Assembly (NCBI GenBank): GCA_902595425.1
Contig: CACJPV010000005.1
Location: forward strand, 1 to 64,000
DNA from: an uncultured Alphaproteobacteria bacterium
GTDB taxonomy: Bacteria; Pseudomonadota; Alphaproteobacteria; HIMB59; GCA-002718135
Direction of reading: 5' to 3'
DNA length: 64,000 nucleotides
Shown: one piece after another, positions 18,042 through 27,302 of the stretch
How the letters are laid out: each line of letters opens with the position of its first letter
How positions within the stretch are numbered: the first letter of the stretch is position 1
Notes under the pieces: model-generated
Database searches by the model: none
Told to the model about the DNA's origin: nothing
Seen by the model: the letters and a program-made list of their open reading frames with translations, nothing else
Position numbers and translations under genes: made by a program

Positions 18042-19120
18042 CAAGATTTATTTTTTTTTATTGCTTTTCCATCTGATCCAAATAAGTGCATAGAAGAACG
18101 ATCTAAACGTAAAAATAATTTATCACCTTTTGTAACTTTATATTGACCTGTTTGATGAACAATAAGTTGGGAACCACCTTTTACGTTACAGTAAAAATAT
18201 GTTTCACTTCCTAGTTGTTCGGAATAATCAACTATTACCTCTAAGTCTGACTCTTGTTTTTCACAAATATAAATATGTTCTGGCCTAATGCCTAAAGTAA
18301 AATCTTTATTACTATCAACTTCAATTAAAGATTGTATATTTAAGCATTCAGATTTTAAATTTATTCCATTATTTTCTTTTAAAGATTTAACTTTCATAAA
18401 ATTCATTTTAGGTGATCCTATAAAACCTGCAACAAAAGTATCACTAGGATTATTATATAAGTCTAGGGGTGCTCCTGCTTGAGCAACGTAACCTTCATTA
18501 AGAACAACTATTTGATCAGCTAAAGTCATAGCTTCAACCTGATCATGTGTAACATAAATCATTGTTCCACCAATCTTTTCATGCAAAGCTGATAATTCTT
18601 TTCTCATCGTAACTCTTAACTCAGCGTCTAAATTTGATAATGGCTCATCAAATAAAAAAGCTTTTGGATCTCTTACGATGGCACGCCCGATTGCAACTCT
18701 TTGTCTTTGACCCCCAGATAGAGCTTTTGGTTTTCGTTGTAGGTAGTCTTCAATTTGAAGAAGTTTTGCTGCACTATTAACTTTCTCTTCAATCGTTTTT
18801 TTATCAATTTTTAAATTTTCTAGAGAAAAGGCCATATTTTTATAAACAGACATATGCGGATACAACGCATATGATTGAAATACCATAGCTAGACCTCTTT
18901 CAGAAGCAGGAATATTACTCACTTCTTTTCCTTCAATTAAAATCTCTCCTGAAGTGATTCTTTCTAAGCCTGCTATAATTCTTAAAAGAGTTGATTTTCC
19001 ACATCCAGATGGACCAACTAATACTAGAAACTTACCGCTCTCTACTTTTAAGTCAACTCCGTGAATAACTTCAGTTTGATCATAACTTTTGAATATATTT
19101 TTCAAAACTATTTCAGTCAT
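18041..19120 (-). CDS. Sugar ABC transporter ATPase, MalK/UgpC family
   Basis: A 359-residue ATPase with Walker A GPSGCGKST near 38-46, the LSGGQRQRVAIGRA signature, Walker B AFLFDEPLSNLDAEL and the switch His in YVTHDQVEAMTLAD. The C-terminal third is the TOBE-type regulatory domain of MalK homologues (LGIRPEHIYI near 275). It would power the MalF/MalG-type permeases of this operon. The start overlaps the 2-hydroxyacid dehydrogenase stop by 4 bp. Confidence 0.95.
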   Translation of the reverse strand: MTEIVLKNIFKSYDQTEVIHGVDLKVESGKFLVLVGPSGCGKSTLLRIIAGLERITSGEILIEGKEVSNIPASERGLAMVFQSYALYPHMSVYKNMAFSLENLKIDKKTIEEKVNSAAKLLQIEDYLQRKPKALSGGQRQRVAIGRAIVRDPKAFLFDEPLSNLDAELRVTMRKELSALHEKIGGTMIYVTHDQVEAMTLADQIVVLNEGYVAQAGAPLDLYNNPSDTFVAGFIGSPKMNFMKVKSLKENNGINLKSECLNIQSLIEVDSNKDFTLGIRPEHIYICEKQESDLEVIVDYSEQLGSETYFYCNVKGGSQLIVHQTGQYKVTKGDKLFLRLDRSSMHLFGSDGKAIKKNKS

Positions 19121-20130
19121 TTATCTCTCCTCAGCATTGCCTGATGCGGTTCAGCTCTTTGTAATCTTGTTGGCGGCATACCTTTTAAAATTTGTCTTAT
19201 ATCATCCATCATCATATCTCTAATATTTTTATATGAAAAATGCATAGCTCCAGCTACATGAGATGTGAACAAAATATTTGAATCTTTTCTAAATACAGCA
19301 TTAAAAGGGACAGGTTCTTCAGGAAAAACATCTACTGCTGCTCTAAAAAAATTTTGTTCAGCTAAATTAATAAATTCATCAAAATCTAAAACCTCTGCTC
19401 TACTTACTAAAATTACTGAACTATCTTTTTCTATTAATTTTAATTTATCTTTATTGATAAAACCTTCATTTTCATTTGTAACCCCCGCTAGTATAAAGAT
19501 AAATTGATTAGTAGACATTAGTTTTTCTAAAGAAACGCTTTTAACACCTTGTGACTCTAAATATTCATTTGAAAGCCACGGATCATAAGCAGAAATACTA
19601 CATTTAAAAGGTTTCAAAAGAGGTACTAAACTTTTAGCTAAATTACCAAATCCCACTAATCCAACATTAGAATTAAATAATGTATAAGCCTCTTGATTGC
19701 CTTTAATTCCATACTTCTCTTCAGATTTTAGAAATTTATTATAATTTTGAATAGTACGTCTCGATAGAGAAATTGCATAACCAATACAAGCCTCAGCAAC
19801 CGCAGGTGCCATTGCTGGAGCAGCAGATAAAATATAAATTCCTTTTTTATGAGCTTCTATATAATCAATATTAGGCTCCCAATTACATTTAACATTTATT
19901 ATTGCTTTAAGTTTTTTTGCTTTATCTAATCTTTCTTTGGGCATGCTTGTTTGTCCCACAATAATTTCTACCTCAGGTAGATTTTGTTCTATTTTATCAT
20001 CAGGCGCCCTACTTCCAAAGTGAGTGACTAAATGTGATATTTGTTTTAATTCTTTTTCGACATCTGATGTGAAAACCATTTCTTCATTTCTTGGAAAGGG
20101 GTCAAAAATAATTACAGGTTTATCAGTCAT
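19117..20130 (-). CDS. D-isomer-specific 2-hydroxyacid dehydrogenase family protein
   Basis: A 337-residue NAD-dependent dehydrogenase of the SerA/GhrA type. It shows GLVGFGNLAKSLVPLL as the Rossmann motif, an Arg in LVSRAEVLDF, Glu in DVFPEEPVP and His in SHVAGAM as the usual catalytic triad. The C-terminal tail (about 20 residues, basic) is longer than in small family members. It lies between the MalG-type permease and the ATPase, overlapping both, so it is made with the transporter. A sugar-acid or 2-keto acid product of the imported substrate is the likely target. Substrate unknown. Confidence 0.8.
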   Translation of the reverse strand: MTDKPVIIFDPFPRNEEMVFTSDVEKELKQISHLVTHFGSRAPDDKIEQNLPEVEIIVGQTSMPKERLDKAKKLKAIINVKCNWEPNIDYIEAHKKGIYILSAAPAMAPAVAEACIGYAISLSRRTIQNYNKFLKSEEKYGIKGNQEAYTLFNSNVGLVGFGNLAKSLVPLLKPFKCSISAYDPWLSNEYLESQGVKSVSLEKLMSTNQFIFILAGVTNENEGFINKDKLKLIEKDSSVILVSRAEVLDFDEFINLAEQNFFRAAVDVFPEEPVPFNAVFRKDSNILFTSHVAGAMHFSYKNIRDMMMDDIRQILKGMPPTRLQRAEPHQAMLRRDK

Positions 20131-21194
20131 TATTTCATACCTGTGCTAGCTATCCCAGTTGTTATAAATTTTTGAAGATATGCGAATATTAATGCAATCG
20201 GTAATAGAGTGACCATAGTCATTGCTAAAACATAATTCCATTGACTAGTTAATTCTCCATGAAAAGCATTTAAAGCTATCTGTAAAGTATAAACTTCACT
20301 TTTAGAAAGAACGATCAGAGGCCATAAGAAATCGTTCCATCTCCACATAATAGAGAATATGGCTAACACAGCTATTGCTGGAATAGATAATGGCAAAACA
20401 ATTCGCCAATAAATTGCCCACTCACTTGCATGATCCATTCTAGCCGCTTCGATTAATTCACGTGGTAAAGTTAACATATACTGCCTTAATAAAAAAACAC
20501 CGGTGGGAGTAGCTGCTCCAGGCAAAATGACTCCCCATAAAGAATTTATCATTCCAAAATTTGCAATAACATAAAATACTGGTACTAAAATTATTGTAAG
20601 AGGTATTAGTAAAGTTCCAATTACAAAAACAAGAGCTACTGTTTTTCCTCTAAACTCATAAATAGAAAGAGCATAAGCGGCCATAGAATTAATAATAAGT
20701 GTAATTATTGTGGCAATAACAGTCACAAAAATTGAATTCTTGAAATAAAGAAGAAAATTATATTTTCTTAATGGGTCTAAATAATTACCCCACTGCACAC
20801 TAAACTCTCTAATTTTTTCTCTTTTATCTATAGGAATTTTATATTTTTTTTCTGCATCATTTGGGTCAACCATTTTTGATGTAATCCCCACTCTTTTAAT
20901 TTCAGCTAATTGCGTTTGACTACCATCATCTAATGTAACATTATACAAAGATAGCGGCTTATCATATCCATCAACCTCAACTTGTATTTGAGAAAGTGGA
21001 AGAATTGTTGGAGGATACTCCTGAATACCAGCATTAGTTTTTACTGACGATAAACCTAGCCAAATAATCGGACCAAACATTAAAAAAACACCTAAGAATA
21101 AATAGAAATATGAAAAATAATCTGTCCAATGATACTTCTCTTTGTATTTTTTTTGTGTAACGATATCTTTGATTATATTTGTTGAACTATTCAT
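20130..21194 (-). CDS. Sugar ABC transporter permease, MalG/CUT1 type, with long periplasmic insert
   Basis: A 354-residue permease with an N-terminal helix (about 24-50), a non-membrane stretch of roughly 90 residues, and five further helices. The EAA loop reads ELIEAARMDHASEWAIYWRI. CUT1 MalG-like permeases are usually 275-300 residues, so the stretch between helix 1 and helix 2 (about residues 53-140) is an insertion. It may contact the binding protein. The gene abuts the MalF-type gene and overlaps the dehydrogenase gene as TAATG. Confidence 0.92.
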   Translation of the reverse strand: MNSSTNIIKDIVTQKKYKEKYHWTDYFSYFYLFLGVFLMFGPIIWLGLSSVKTNAGIQEYPPTILPLSQIQVEVDGYDKPLSLYNVTLDDGSQTQLAEIKRVGITSKMVDPNDAEKKYKIPIDKREKIREFSVQWGNYLDPLRKYNFLLYFKNSIFVTVIATIITLIINSMAAYALSIYEFRGKTVALVFVIGTLLIPLTIILVPVFYVIANFGMINSLWGVILPGAATPTGVFLLRQYMLTLPRELIEAARMDHASEWAIYWRIVLPLSIPAIAVLAIFSIMWRWNDFLWPLIVLSKSEVYTLQIALNAFHGELTSQWNYVLAMTMVTLLPIALIFAYLQKFITTGIASTGMK

Positions 21195-22226
21195 TTAAAT
21201 CTCTTGGTGTTTAGTTTCTTTATTTCTTCCTAAAAACAATTGAATCAATGTTAAACATAATAATACAATTCCTAAAACCATAGATGCAGCAGCAGCAAGA
21301 CCAAAGTTTTGTACAGATCCAGAAGATGCAAAACCTGTTGTAAAAATATATTGAACAATCAAAGAAGTGGAGGTTCCTGGACCGCCACCAGTAAGAACAT
21401 ATATTTCATCAAAGGTCTGAACTCCTTTGATTGAAGCGAGTATAAATACAACGAGTAAATTTGGCATTAAGAGTGGAAGCGTTATTCTAAAAAAAGTTCT
21501 TTCTGTGCTCGTTCCATCCATTTCAGCAGCTTCATATAAGTTAGGTGGAATTGCTTGAAGTCCAGCTAAAACAATTAATGTATAAAAACCCATATGCGCC
21601 CATATTGAAACAAATATACTTGATGTCATTGCCCAACCAGGATCAGTAAGAAAAGAAAATTTATCTCCACCATTAGCTTCAATAACTGCATTTAGTATCC
21701 CATTTTTTAATAGTATCCATTGCCAAATTAAACCAACAACTACGGGCGATAACAAAACTGGGAAAAAGAAAACTGATCTAAAAAAACCTCTACCAATAAT
21801 TTTTTTATTTAAAATTACTGCTGTGAGTAAAGAAAAAAAAATCATTAAACCAACCTGAAAGATAACAAAAAAAATAGTGTTGTATACACCTCTCCAAAAG
21901 AAATCTTCTTTACATGTATTAGGATTTAAATAACTTTCACAATTGAATAAATCATTATAATGTTTAGATCCTGAAAATTCTCTATCAGCAAAAAGTAGCT
22001 CATCACCACCTGTGATCGAGAAAGCTACATTTACACCAAGTGGTATAATTACAAACAGTCCAAAGAAAATTAAATTTGGAAGTAAAAAAATATAAGGCAT
22101 GTTTCTAACACCAATTATTTTTTGAATTGGCCACATGATAATATCAATAGTATGCATTAAAAAGCCAAAAGGAATTTTAAATATAGTTATAAAAAAATTT
22201 TTAATTTTTGATCTTATATTTTTCAT
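21195..22226 (-). CDS. Sugar ABC transporter permease, MalF/CUT1 type
   Basis: A 343-residue permease with about six to seven helices. The EAA motif is LYEAAEMDGTSTERTFFRIT near residues 222-241, followed by ITLPLLMPN. It forms the transmembrane channel with the MalG-type subunit encoded immediately downstream without any gap. The gene starts 70 bp after the binding-protein gene, a gap that contains a long hairpin. Confidence 0.93.
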   Translation of the reverse strand: MKNIRSKIKNFFITIFKIPFGFLMHTIDIIMWPIQKIIGVRNMPYIFLLPNLIFFGLFVIIPLGVNVAFSITGGDELLFADREFSGSKHYNDLFNCESYLNPNTCKEDFFWRGVYNTIFFVIFQVGLMIFFSLLTAVILNKKIIGRGFFRSVFFFPVLLSPVVVGLIWQWILLKNGILNAVIEANGGDKFSFLTDPGWAMTSSIFVSIWAHMGFYTLIVLAGLQAIPPNLYEAAEMDGTSTERTFFRITLPLLMPNLLVVFILASIKGVQTFDEIYVLTGGGPGTSTSLIVQYIFTTGFASSGSVQNFGLAAAASMVLGIVLLCLTLIQLFLGRNKETKHQEI

Positions 22227-22245
22227 TTAATTTTAAAATTAAAGT

Positions 22246-22276
22246 AAAAAGCTGCTCAATAAATGAGCAGCTTTTT
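22246..22276 (-). terminator. Intrinsic terminator-like hairpin after sugar-binding protein gene
   Basis: AAAAAGCTGCTCA and TGAGCAGCTTTTT form a 13-bp stem around a five-base loop, with U-runs on either strand. It lies between the binding-protein stop and the MalF-type start. Transcription from the binding-protein promoter should partly stop here, so binding protein would exceed permease. Confidence 0.88.
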
Positions 22277-22296
22277 TTATATTTAAGATAAGTTAA

Positions 22297-23571
22297 TTAT
22301 CCGCCGTATTTTTCTTTTAGTTGTTTTTCAACATCCTCATCCATTTTAACCCAAGCTTCTTCAAGAGACATCTCTCCAACAATAGCTTGACCCAATCTAG
22401 AAATGATAGCGTTAAACATAATACGGTTATCAACATGTGCCTGTAGATCAAATGCAACTTGATCAATAGTAGGAACAGCACCTGCAAAAGTTTCAAGTGC
22501 GTGTTTTGCATTTGGATCGTCAGTTTGATAATCAACAGGTAGGTCTAGGTGTCCTGGAATTGCAAGAACCTCTCCAATAAAAGCACCTAATTGCTCTTTG
22601 CTTGAAAGATAGTCCATTACTTTTCCAACTGCATCATTTGCAGTGAAAGCTAATAAAGCGTTACCACCTGGCATTCCAGTACATGCAGCTGGGCCACATG
22701 GAGCAGGAACTGCCCACCAATCAAAATCATCACCAACTTCGTTAGCAAATCTTCCAATTTGCCAAGATCCACTCATCATGAAAACAACTTCAGCTGCATT
22801 CCACCAATCATTTGGTGCGTGATACTTTGTGCCAGACACAGAACCCCAAAGATCTTTTGACATAGTTCCATCTTGGTGCCAGTCATAAAGCATTTGTGTC
22901 ATAGCTTTTAATCCATCATCAACTAATTTTGGATCACCGTTAGCATCAAAATATTTTGCACCCATAGAAACTGCAGGACCGGACACACGGTGACCAGATC
23001 TATCCCAAGCCATTGGAATTGGAATATCTAATTTACTTGCAACTGCATTAGCTGCATCTGCCCATTCAGCCCAAGTTGCTCCAGGACCAAGAAGATCTAC
23101 ACCTGCTTGTTCAAATAAAGTTTTATTTACGTAAGGACCAGTTACAGTCATCGTGGAGTGAAAACCATGAATTGAGCTTGTATCTCCAGCCTTACGATAC
23201 CATTTTAAGAATGGTCCAAAACTATCCTCGTAGTATTGTGGATTTGCAACATGAGGAGTGATATCTGCATAATATTTATTCAGACCACCAAGATCTGTAA
23301 CTCTTGCGATATCTGGCCCTTCACCAGCTGCTAATTGAATAGGTAAAGTGTTCATAATTGCATCGTAAGGAACGATATCAAGTATGACATTAATATCAGG
23401 ATTAGCTGCATTAAACGCATCTATTTGTCCTTGCATTGGAACATTTTCTTTATCTCCATCGCCATACCACATGATTCTTACATCAGTAGCTGCGAAGGAA
23501 ACTGCAGAAATTAATGTCAATGAGATTGTTATTAAAGCAACAGATATTGCTTTAAAAAAATATTTAATCAT
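22297..23571 (-). CDS. Periplasmic sugar-binding protein, SBP family 1
   Basis: The 424-residue precursor has a signal peptide ending near SFAATD (cleavage about residue 27). The mature protein starts with DVRIMWYGDG and has the family-1 features DIARVTDLGGL and a Trp-rich region (WAEWADAANA). It delivers a mono- or oligosaccharide to the MalF/MalG-type permeases. The start has a GGAGGA site. Its operon carries two Gfo/Idh dehydrogenases, and the divergent operon encodes a YihT/LacD-like aldolase and an isomerase, so sulfosugars and sugar acids are both candidate ligands. Confidence 0.92.
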   Translation of the reverse strand: MIKYFFKAISVALITISLTLISAVSFAATDVRIMWYGDGDKENVPMQGQIDAFNAANPDINVILDIVPYDAIMNTLPIQLAAGEGPDIARVTDLGGLNKYYADITPHVANPQYYEDSFGPFLKWYRKAGDTSSIHGFHSTMTVTGPYVNKTLFEQAGVDLLGPGATWAEWADAANAVASKLDIPIPMAWDRSGHRVSGPAVSMGAKYFDANGDPKLVDDGLKAMTQMLYDWHQDGTMSKDLWGSVSGTKYHAPNDWWNAAEVVFMMSGSWQIGRFANEVGDDFDWWAVPAPCGPAACTGMPGGNALLAFTANDAVGKVMDYLSSKEQLGAFIGEVLAIPGHLDLPVDYQTDDPNAKHALETFAGAVPTIDQVAFDLQAHVDNRIMFNAIISRLGQAIVGEMSLEEAWVKMDEDVEKQLKEKYGG

Positions 23572-23648
23572 ATTTCCTCCAATTTTTAAGTAACATTACC
23601 TATAATGATGACATATACAAGTCAAAATACACAAGTAATTAGTTAAAT

Positions 23649-23669
23649 TATTGCTACTTTCTAGTAATA
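23649..23669. promoter_or_regulatory. Near-perfect inverted repeat, candidate operator
   Basis: TATTGCTA and TAGTAATA are inverted arms with a single mismatch around a five-base spacer. It lies midway in the divergent gap, where a regulator could control both the transporter and the aldolase operon. Confidence 0.35.
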
Positions 23670-23695
23670 CAAAATTAAAAAATCAATAATTTAAG

Positions 23696-23737
23696 TTTTT
23701 TTTGAAATTTTAATTATTCATAAGTTTTCAAAAAAAA
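23696..23737. repeat. Long AT-rich inverted repeat
   Basis: Perfect 12-bp arms (TTTTTTTTGAAA and TTTCAAAAAAAA) are separated by 18 bases. It could be a weak hairpin in the aldolase leader or merely compositional. It lacks GC pairs, so a terminator is unlikely. Confidence 0.35.
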
Positions 23738-23818
23738 TAAATCTTGTTTTAAAATTCTATTAAACTATTAAAAAATGTTGAGAATGCTCTTTAAATTGGT
23801 CACTTAGAAAAAAATGAA

Positions 23819-24838
23819 ATGAAAATAAATACAATAGGCAAATATGTGCATATTAAAAAAATATGTAATGATAATCACCATTTAGAAATGCTAGCTATTG
23901 ATCAAAGACCACCAATCTTTAATATTATTAAAAAAAAGAAAAAGAATTATAATTTTGATGATGTAGTTGATTTTAAAAAACAAATATCTCAAAGCTTGTC
24001 TAAACACTCTAGTGCTATTTTAATGGATCCAGTTTATTCAATTCCAAGGCTGTTAAATACTAGCCAATCTAATGGATTAATAATTACACTAGAAGATCAT
24101 TTATTTGCTGAAAAAGGAAAAGGAAGATATTCAAAAAATATTCAAAATTGGACTGTTGAAAAAATAAAGAAAATAGGTGGTGATGCTGTCAAAGTACTTG
24201 CATGGTATCGACCAGATAGTGATAAAAAATCTATTCAACATCAAAAAAAATATATTGAAAATGTTGGTAAGCAATGTGAAAAATACGATATACCTTTTTT
24301 ACTTGAGCTATTAGTTTACCCTTTTAAAAATGAGATAGGCTATTCTAAAGATTATAAAGAACAACAAGGTAAAGATCATAATCATGTTATAGATAGTGTT
24401 AAAGAATTTTCTAAATCAAAATATAAAGTTGATATTTTTAAATTAGAAAGTCCTGTAGATAGCACAAAGTTAGAGAATGATAAATTTTCAAAAGAAACAG
24501 AAAAAGCTTTTAAACAATTGTCTATTGCAACAAGAAATATTCCATGGGTAATGCTATCTTCGGGAATGAGTAAAAAATCTTTTTATAATTGTTTAAAATT
24601 AGCATATAAAAATGGTGCCTCTGGATACCTCGCTGGTAGAACAATATGGCTTGATGCATTTAGGGATTACCCAAATAATTTAAAAATTAAAAAAAATCTT
24701 AATAAAGAAAGTGTAAATTATATAAAAAAATTAAACTTACTTACTAAAAATAAAGCGAGGTCTTTAAAAAGTTATTTAAAAAATAATTTTGTAAAAAAAG
24801 AATCAATAAACTTTAAAAATACGTATAAAGGTTTTTAA
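23819..24838 (+). CDS. Class I aldolase, YihT/LacD family (sulfofructose-1-phosphate or tagatose-bisphosphate aldolase type)
   Basis: A 339-residue Schiff-base aldolase. MLAIDQRPP is at 24-32, HSSAILMDP at 63-71, GGDAVKVLAWYRPD at 120-133, the Schiff-base Lys208 in VDIFKLESP, SSG at 247-249 and Arg274 in GASGYLAGRTIW. The last two elements match, as I recall them, the Ser226 and Arg253 regions that hold the substrate sulfonate/phosphate in E. coli YihT. The GASG-LAGR form is closer to YihT than to LacD, while the middle (QCEKYDIPFLLELLVYPF) is LacD-like. It is coupled (TAATG) to a sugar isomerase. Products would be DHAP plus an aldehyde. Tagatose or fuculose phosphates remain alternatives. 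Confidence 0.72.
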   Translation: MKINTIGKYVHIKKICNDNHHLEMLAIDQRPPIFNIIKKKKKNYNFDDVVDFKKQISQSLSKHSSAILMDPVYSIPRLLNTSQSNGLIITLEDHLFAEKGKGRYSKNIQNWTVEKIKKIGGDAVKVLAWYRPDSDKKSIQHQKKYIENVGKQCEKYDIPFLLELLVYPFKNEIGYSKDYKEQQGKDHNHVIDSVKEFSKSKYKVDIFKLESPVDSTKLENDKFSKETEKAFKQLSIATRNIPWVMLSSGMSKKSFYNCLKLAYKNGASGYLAGRTIWLDAFRDYPNNLKIKKNLNKESVNYIKKLNLLTKNKARSLKSYLKNNFVKKESINFKNTYKGF

Positions 24839-26217
24839 TGATTGGTTGTCTAAGTTTAGCAAGAGAAACATTTGATATTGAGTTTGCTAAGAAGAAATTA
24901 GTAAAAACAAAAAAAATACTAAAAAAATTAAATAAAAATATTAGTTTTTTTGATGATTTAATAACAAATGATAAAATAGGTGAAGAAGCAGTAAATTTTT
25001 TTAATAAAATAAACTGTTCAAGATTTATTGTTATTCAATCAACTTTTACTGATGCAAAATTTATTTCTTCATTTGTTAAAAAATTTAAGAAACCAATATT
25101 ATTTGTATCATTTAAAGAAAAAAGAACAGGAGGACGCTTAAGACTTAATTCTCTTTGTGGAATTAATTTAGGATTGCATGCATTAATCAAAAATAAATTT
25201 TATTCAAATTTTATAATTCACTCAAATAATGAAGAAGCTTTTACAAAAGAAGTTTTAAAGTTTATAAAAAATAAAATTTTTTTTAAGAAAATAAATTATT
25301 TTAAAAAACTACCAAATTCAAAAAAAATTCAAAAAAAATCAATTGAATTTAAACAACCAAAAATTGGTATAATTGGAGAAAGACCAGAAGGTTTTGATAC
25401 ATGCGATTTTAACAGTAAAGAACTAAAAAACAAATTTAATGCTAAGTTAGCAAATATTAATCTAGAAAAATTATTTGATATCTCAAGTAATATTGAAAAA
25501 AAAACAATTAATTTAACAAAAAAAAATATCAGCAATAATCTAAAAAATATAAATAAATTAAATCAAAAAGAATTAAATAAAAGTATATCTTTATTCCACG
25601 GACTTGAAAAATTACATGAAAAACAAAAAATTGATGCTTTTGCTGTTCGGTGTTGGCCAGAAATGTTTACAGAGTATGGTTGTGCTTCATGTGGACCAAT
25701 GGCCATGATGAACGAAAAAAAAATAAGTGCTGCATGTGAGGCCGATGTTCTTGGAAGTTTGAGTTGTAATATATTAAATCAACTAAATAATAAACCTGCT
25801 TTACTTGTAGATATTGTCGATGTTGATGAGAAAGACAACACTACAGTTTTTTGGCATTGTGGACTAGCTCCTCTCAGTATGGCTGAAAAAAATACACCTA
25901 GTGCTACTGTACACTCGAATAGAAGAAAACCACTTCTTCATAACTTTGCATTTAAAGCTGGTGAAATTACAATCTTTCGAGTTTCAAAATCAGAAAATAA
26001 ATTAAAATTTATTTTAATGAGGGGAAAAGTACTTAAAAGAAAAAACTCCTTTTCTGGAACATCAGGTGTAATAAGTTTAGGTCCAAATACATTCAAGAAA
26101 ATTAAAAATTTATTTTTAAGTGGTCTTGAGCATCATGTAAGCTTTACTTATGGCGATGTGATTGAAGATATTAAAAGTCTAGGAAAGCAGTTAAGAATTC
26201 CGACATATACAATATGA
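24838..26217 (+). CDS. L-fucose/L-arabinose isomerase-like ketol isomerase
   Basis: A 459-residue protein of the FucI/AraA-like fold. The C-terminal half carries CWPEMFTEYGCASCG (Glu275), CEADVLGSLSC (Glu301/Asp303) and VFWHCGLAP (His340), a pattern typical of fucose-isomerase-like enzymes and their Mn site. The N-terminal 260 residues are Lys-rich and poorly conserved. It sits between the aldolase and a Gfo/Idh dehydrogenase, overlapping both (TAATG before, ATGA after). With the YihV-like kinase it could supply the ketose to be phosphorylated and cleaved. The true aldose, sulfonated or not, is unknown. Confidence 0.68.
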   Translation: MIGCLSLARETFDIEFAKKKLVKTKKILKKLNKNISFFDDLITNDKIGEEAVNFFNKINCSRFIVIQSTFTDAKFISSFVKKFKKPILFVSFKEKRTGGRLRLNSLCGINLGLHALIKNKFYSNFIIHSNNEEAFTKEVLKFIKNKIFFKKINYFKKLPNSKKIQKKSIEFKQPKIGIIGERPEGFDTCDFNSKELKNKFNAKLANINLEKLFDISSNIEKKTINLTKKNISNNLKNINKLNQKELNKSISLFHGLEKLHEKQKIDAFAVRCWPEMFTEYGCASCGPMAMMNEKKISAACEADVLGSLSCNILNQLNNKPALLVDIVDVDEKDNTTVFWHCGLAPLSMAEKNTPSATVHSNRRKPLLHNFAFKAGEITIFRVSKSENKLKFILMRGKVLKRKNSFSGTSGVISLGPNTFKKIKNLFLSGLEHHVSFTYGDVIEDIKSLGKQLRIPTYTI

Positions 26218-27302
26218 GTGAAACTATAAAATATGGAATAATTGGAACTGGTGTAATGGGCCAAGAACATATTCAGAATATAAATCTAATTAAGAATGCA
26301 GAAGTAGTAGCAATTTGTGATACGAATGAAGGTTCTAGAAACAAAGCTAAATCATTAGTGAAAGAGTCAACAAAATTTTACAATAGTTTAAATGAATTAA
26401 TAAGTACAAATATTGCAGATGCTTATATTATTGCTACACCTAATTTTACACACATAGATGTATTAGAACAAATTTTAAAAACAAATAAACATTTGTTAAT
26501 TGAAAAACCGCTATGCACAATTACTGAGGATTGTAAAAAATTTCAGACACTTTCAAAAAACTATTCAAAGATAATTTGGACTGGGATGGAATACAGATAC
26601 ATGCCCCCCGTAAAAAAATTAATTGAAGAAATTCATAACAATGTAATTGGTAAAATAAAAATGCTATCTATTCGTGAACATCGATTTCCTTTTTTACACA
26701 AAGTTGATGATTGGAATAGATTTTCTGTTAACACGGGAGGTACATTAGTTGAAAAGTGTTGTCACTTCTTTGACTTGATGCGACTCGTTATTCAAAGTGA
26801 GCCAATCAAAGTTTATGCGAGTGGAAATCAGGATATTAATCATTTAGATGAAAAATATAATGGTAAAACTCCGGACATTTTAGATAACGCTTTTGTAATT
26901 GTAGATTTTGAAAACGGTGTTCGTGGAATGCTTGATTTATGTATGTTTGCAGAAAATTCAGAATACCAAGAAGAGATTGTTGCTGTTGGTGATTTGGGAA
27001 AAATTGAAACTTTTGTTCCATCAAGTGCTTCAGGGAGAGACTCTTCAGAAGTTAGAATTGGTATGCGAAAAGATAATTTTACTAAATCAATAGAAGTAAA
27101 AGTTGATAAAGAAATTTTATTAGCAGGCCATCACCACGGCTCAACTTACTATGAACATCTAGCTTTTATAAATTCTATTTTAAACAATAAAAAACCAGAT
27201 GTATCTCTAAGAGATGGATTAATGTCAGTTGCTATTGGTGAGGCAGCTGAAAACTCAATCAAAGAAAACAGAGTTGTATTTATGAAAGAGTTAAATCTAT
27301 AA
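26214..27302 (+). CDS. Gfo/Idh/MocA-family NAD(P) oxidoreductase
   Basis: A 362-residue protein with GIIGTGVMGQEHIQN near 8-22, the EKPLCT motif near 97-102 and GGTLVEKCCHFFDLM with the conserved His. It is coupled by ATGA to the isomerase gene. The family acts on sugars, inositols and sugar-like carbonyls, so it may convert a glycoside or a related sugar into the isomerase substrate. Its last 6 bp overlap the convergent hydroxyacid dehydrogenase gene. Confidence 0.82.
   Translation: MSETIKYGIIGTGVMGQEHIQNINLIKNAEVVAICDTNEGSRNKAKSLVKESTKFYNSLNELISTNIADAYIIATPNFTHIDVLEQILKTNKHLLIEKPLCTITEDCKKFQTLSKNYSKIIWTGMEYRYMPPVKKLIEEIHNNVIGKIKMLSIREHRFPFLHKVDDWNRFSVNTGGTLVEKCCHFFDLMRLVIQSEPIKVYASGNQDINHLDEKYNGKTPDILDNAFVIVDFENGVRGMLDLCMFAENSEYQEEIVAVGDLGKIETFVPSSASGRDSSEVRIGMRKDNFTKSIEVKVDKEILLAGHHHGSTYYEHLAFINSILNNKKPDVSLRDGLMSVAIGEAAENSIKENRVVFMKELNL

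Larger units (their letters stand above)
23572..23818. promoter_or_regulatory. 247-bp divergent promoter region
   Basis: This is the longest gap in the window. Leftward, TTGACT at 23625-23620 and TATAGG at 23604-23599 (15-bp spacer) form a possible promoter for the binding protein, about 28 bp from its ATG. Two inverted repeats are listed separately. The aldolase start at 23819 has no clear ribosome-binding site. An out-of-frame ATG at 23814 opens a two-codon frame overlapping that start. Confidence 0.45.

Noticed and set aside
22317..22535. Overlapping small open frames on either strand of real genes (this is one example)
   Set aside because: They overlap well-supported genes in other frames and have no ribosome-binding site or recognisable domain.
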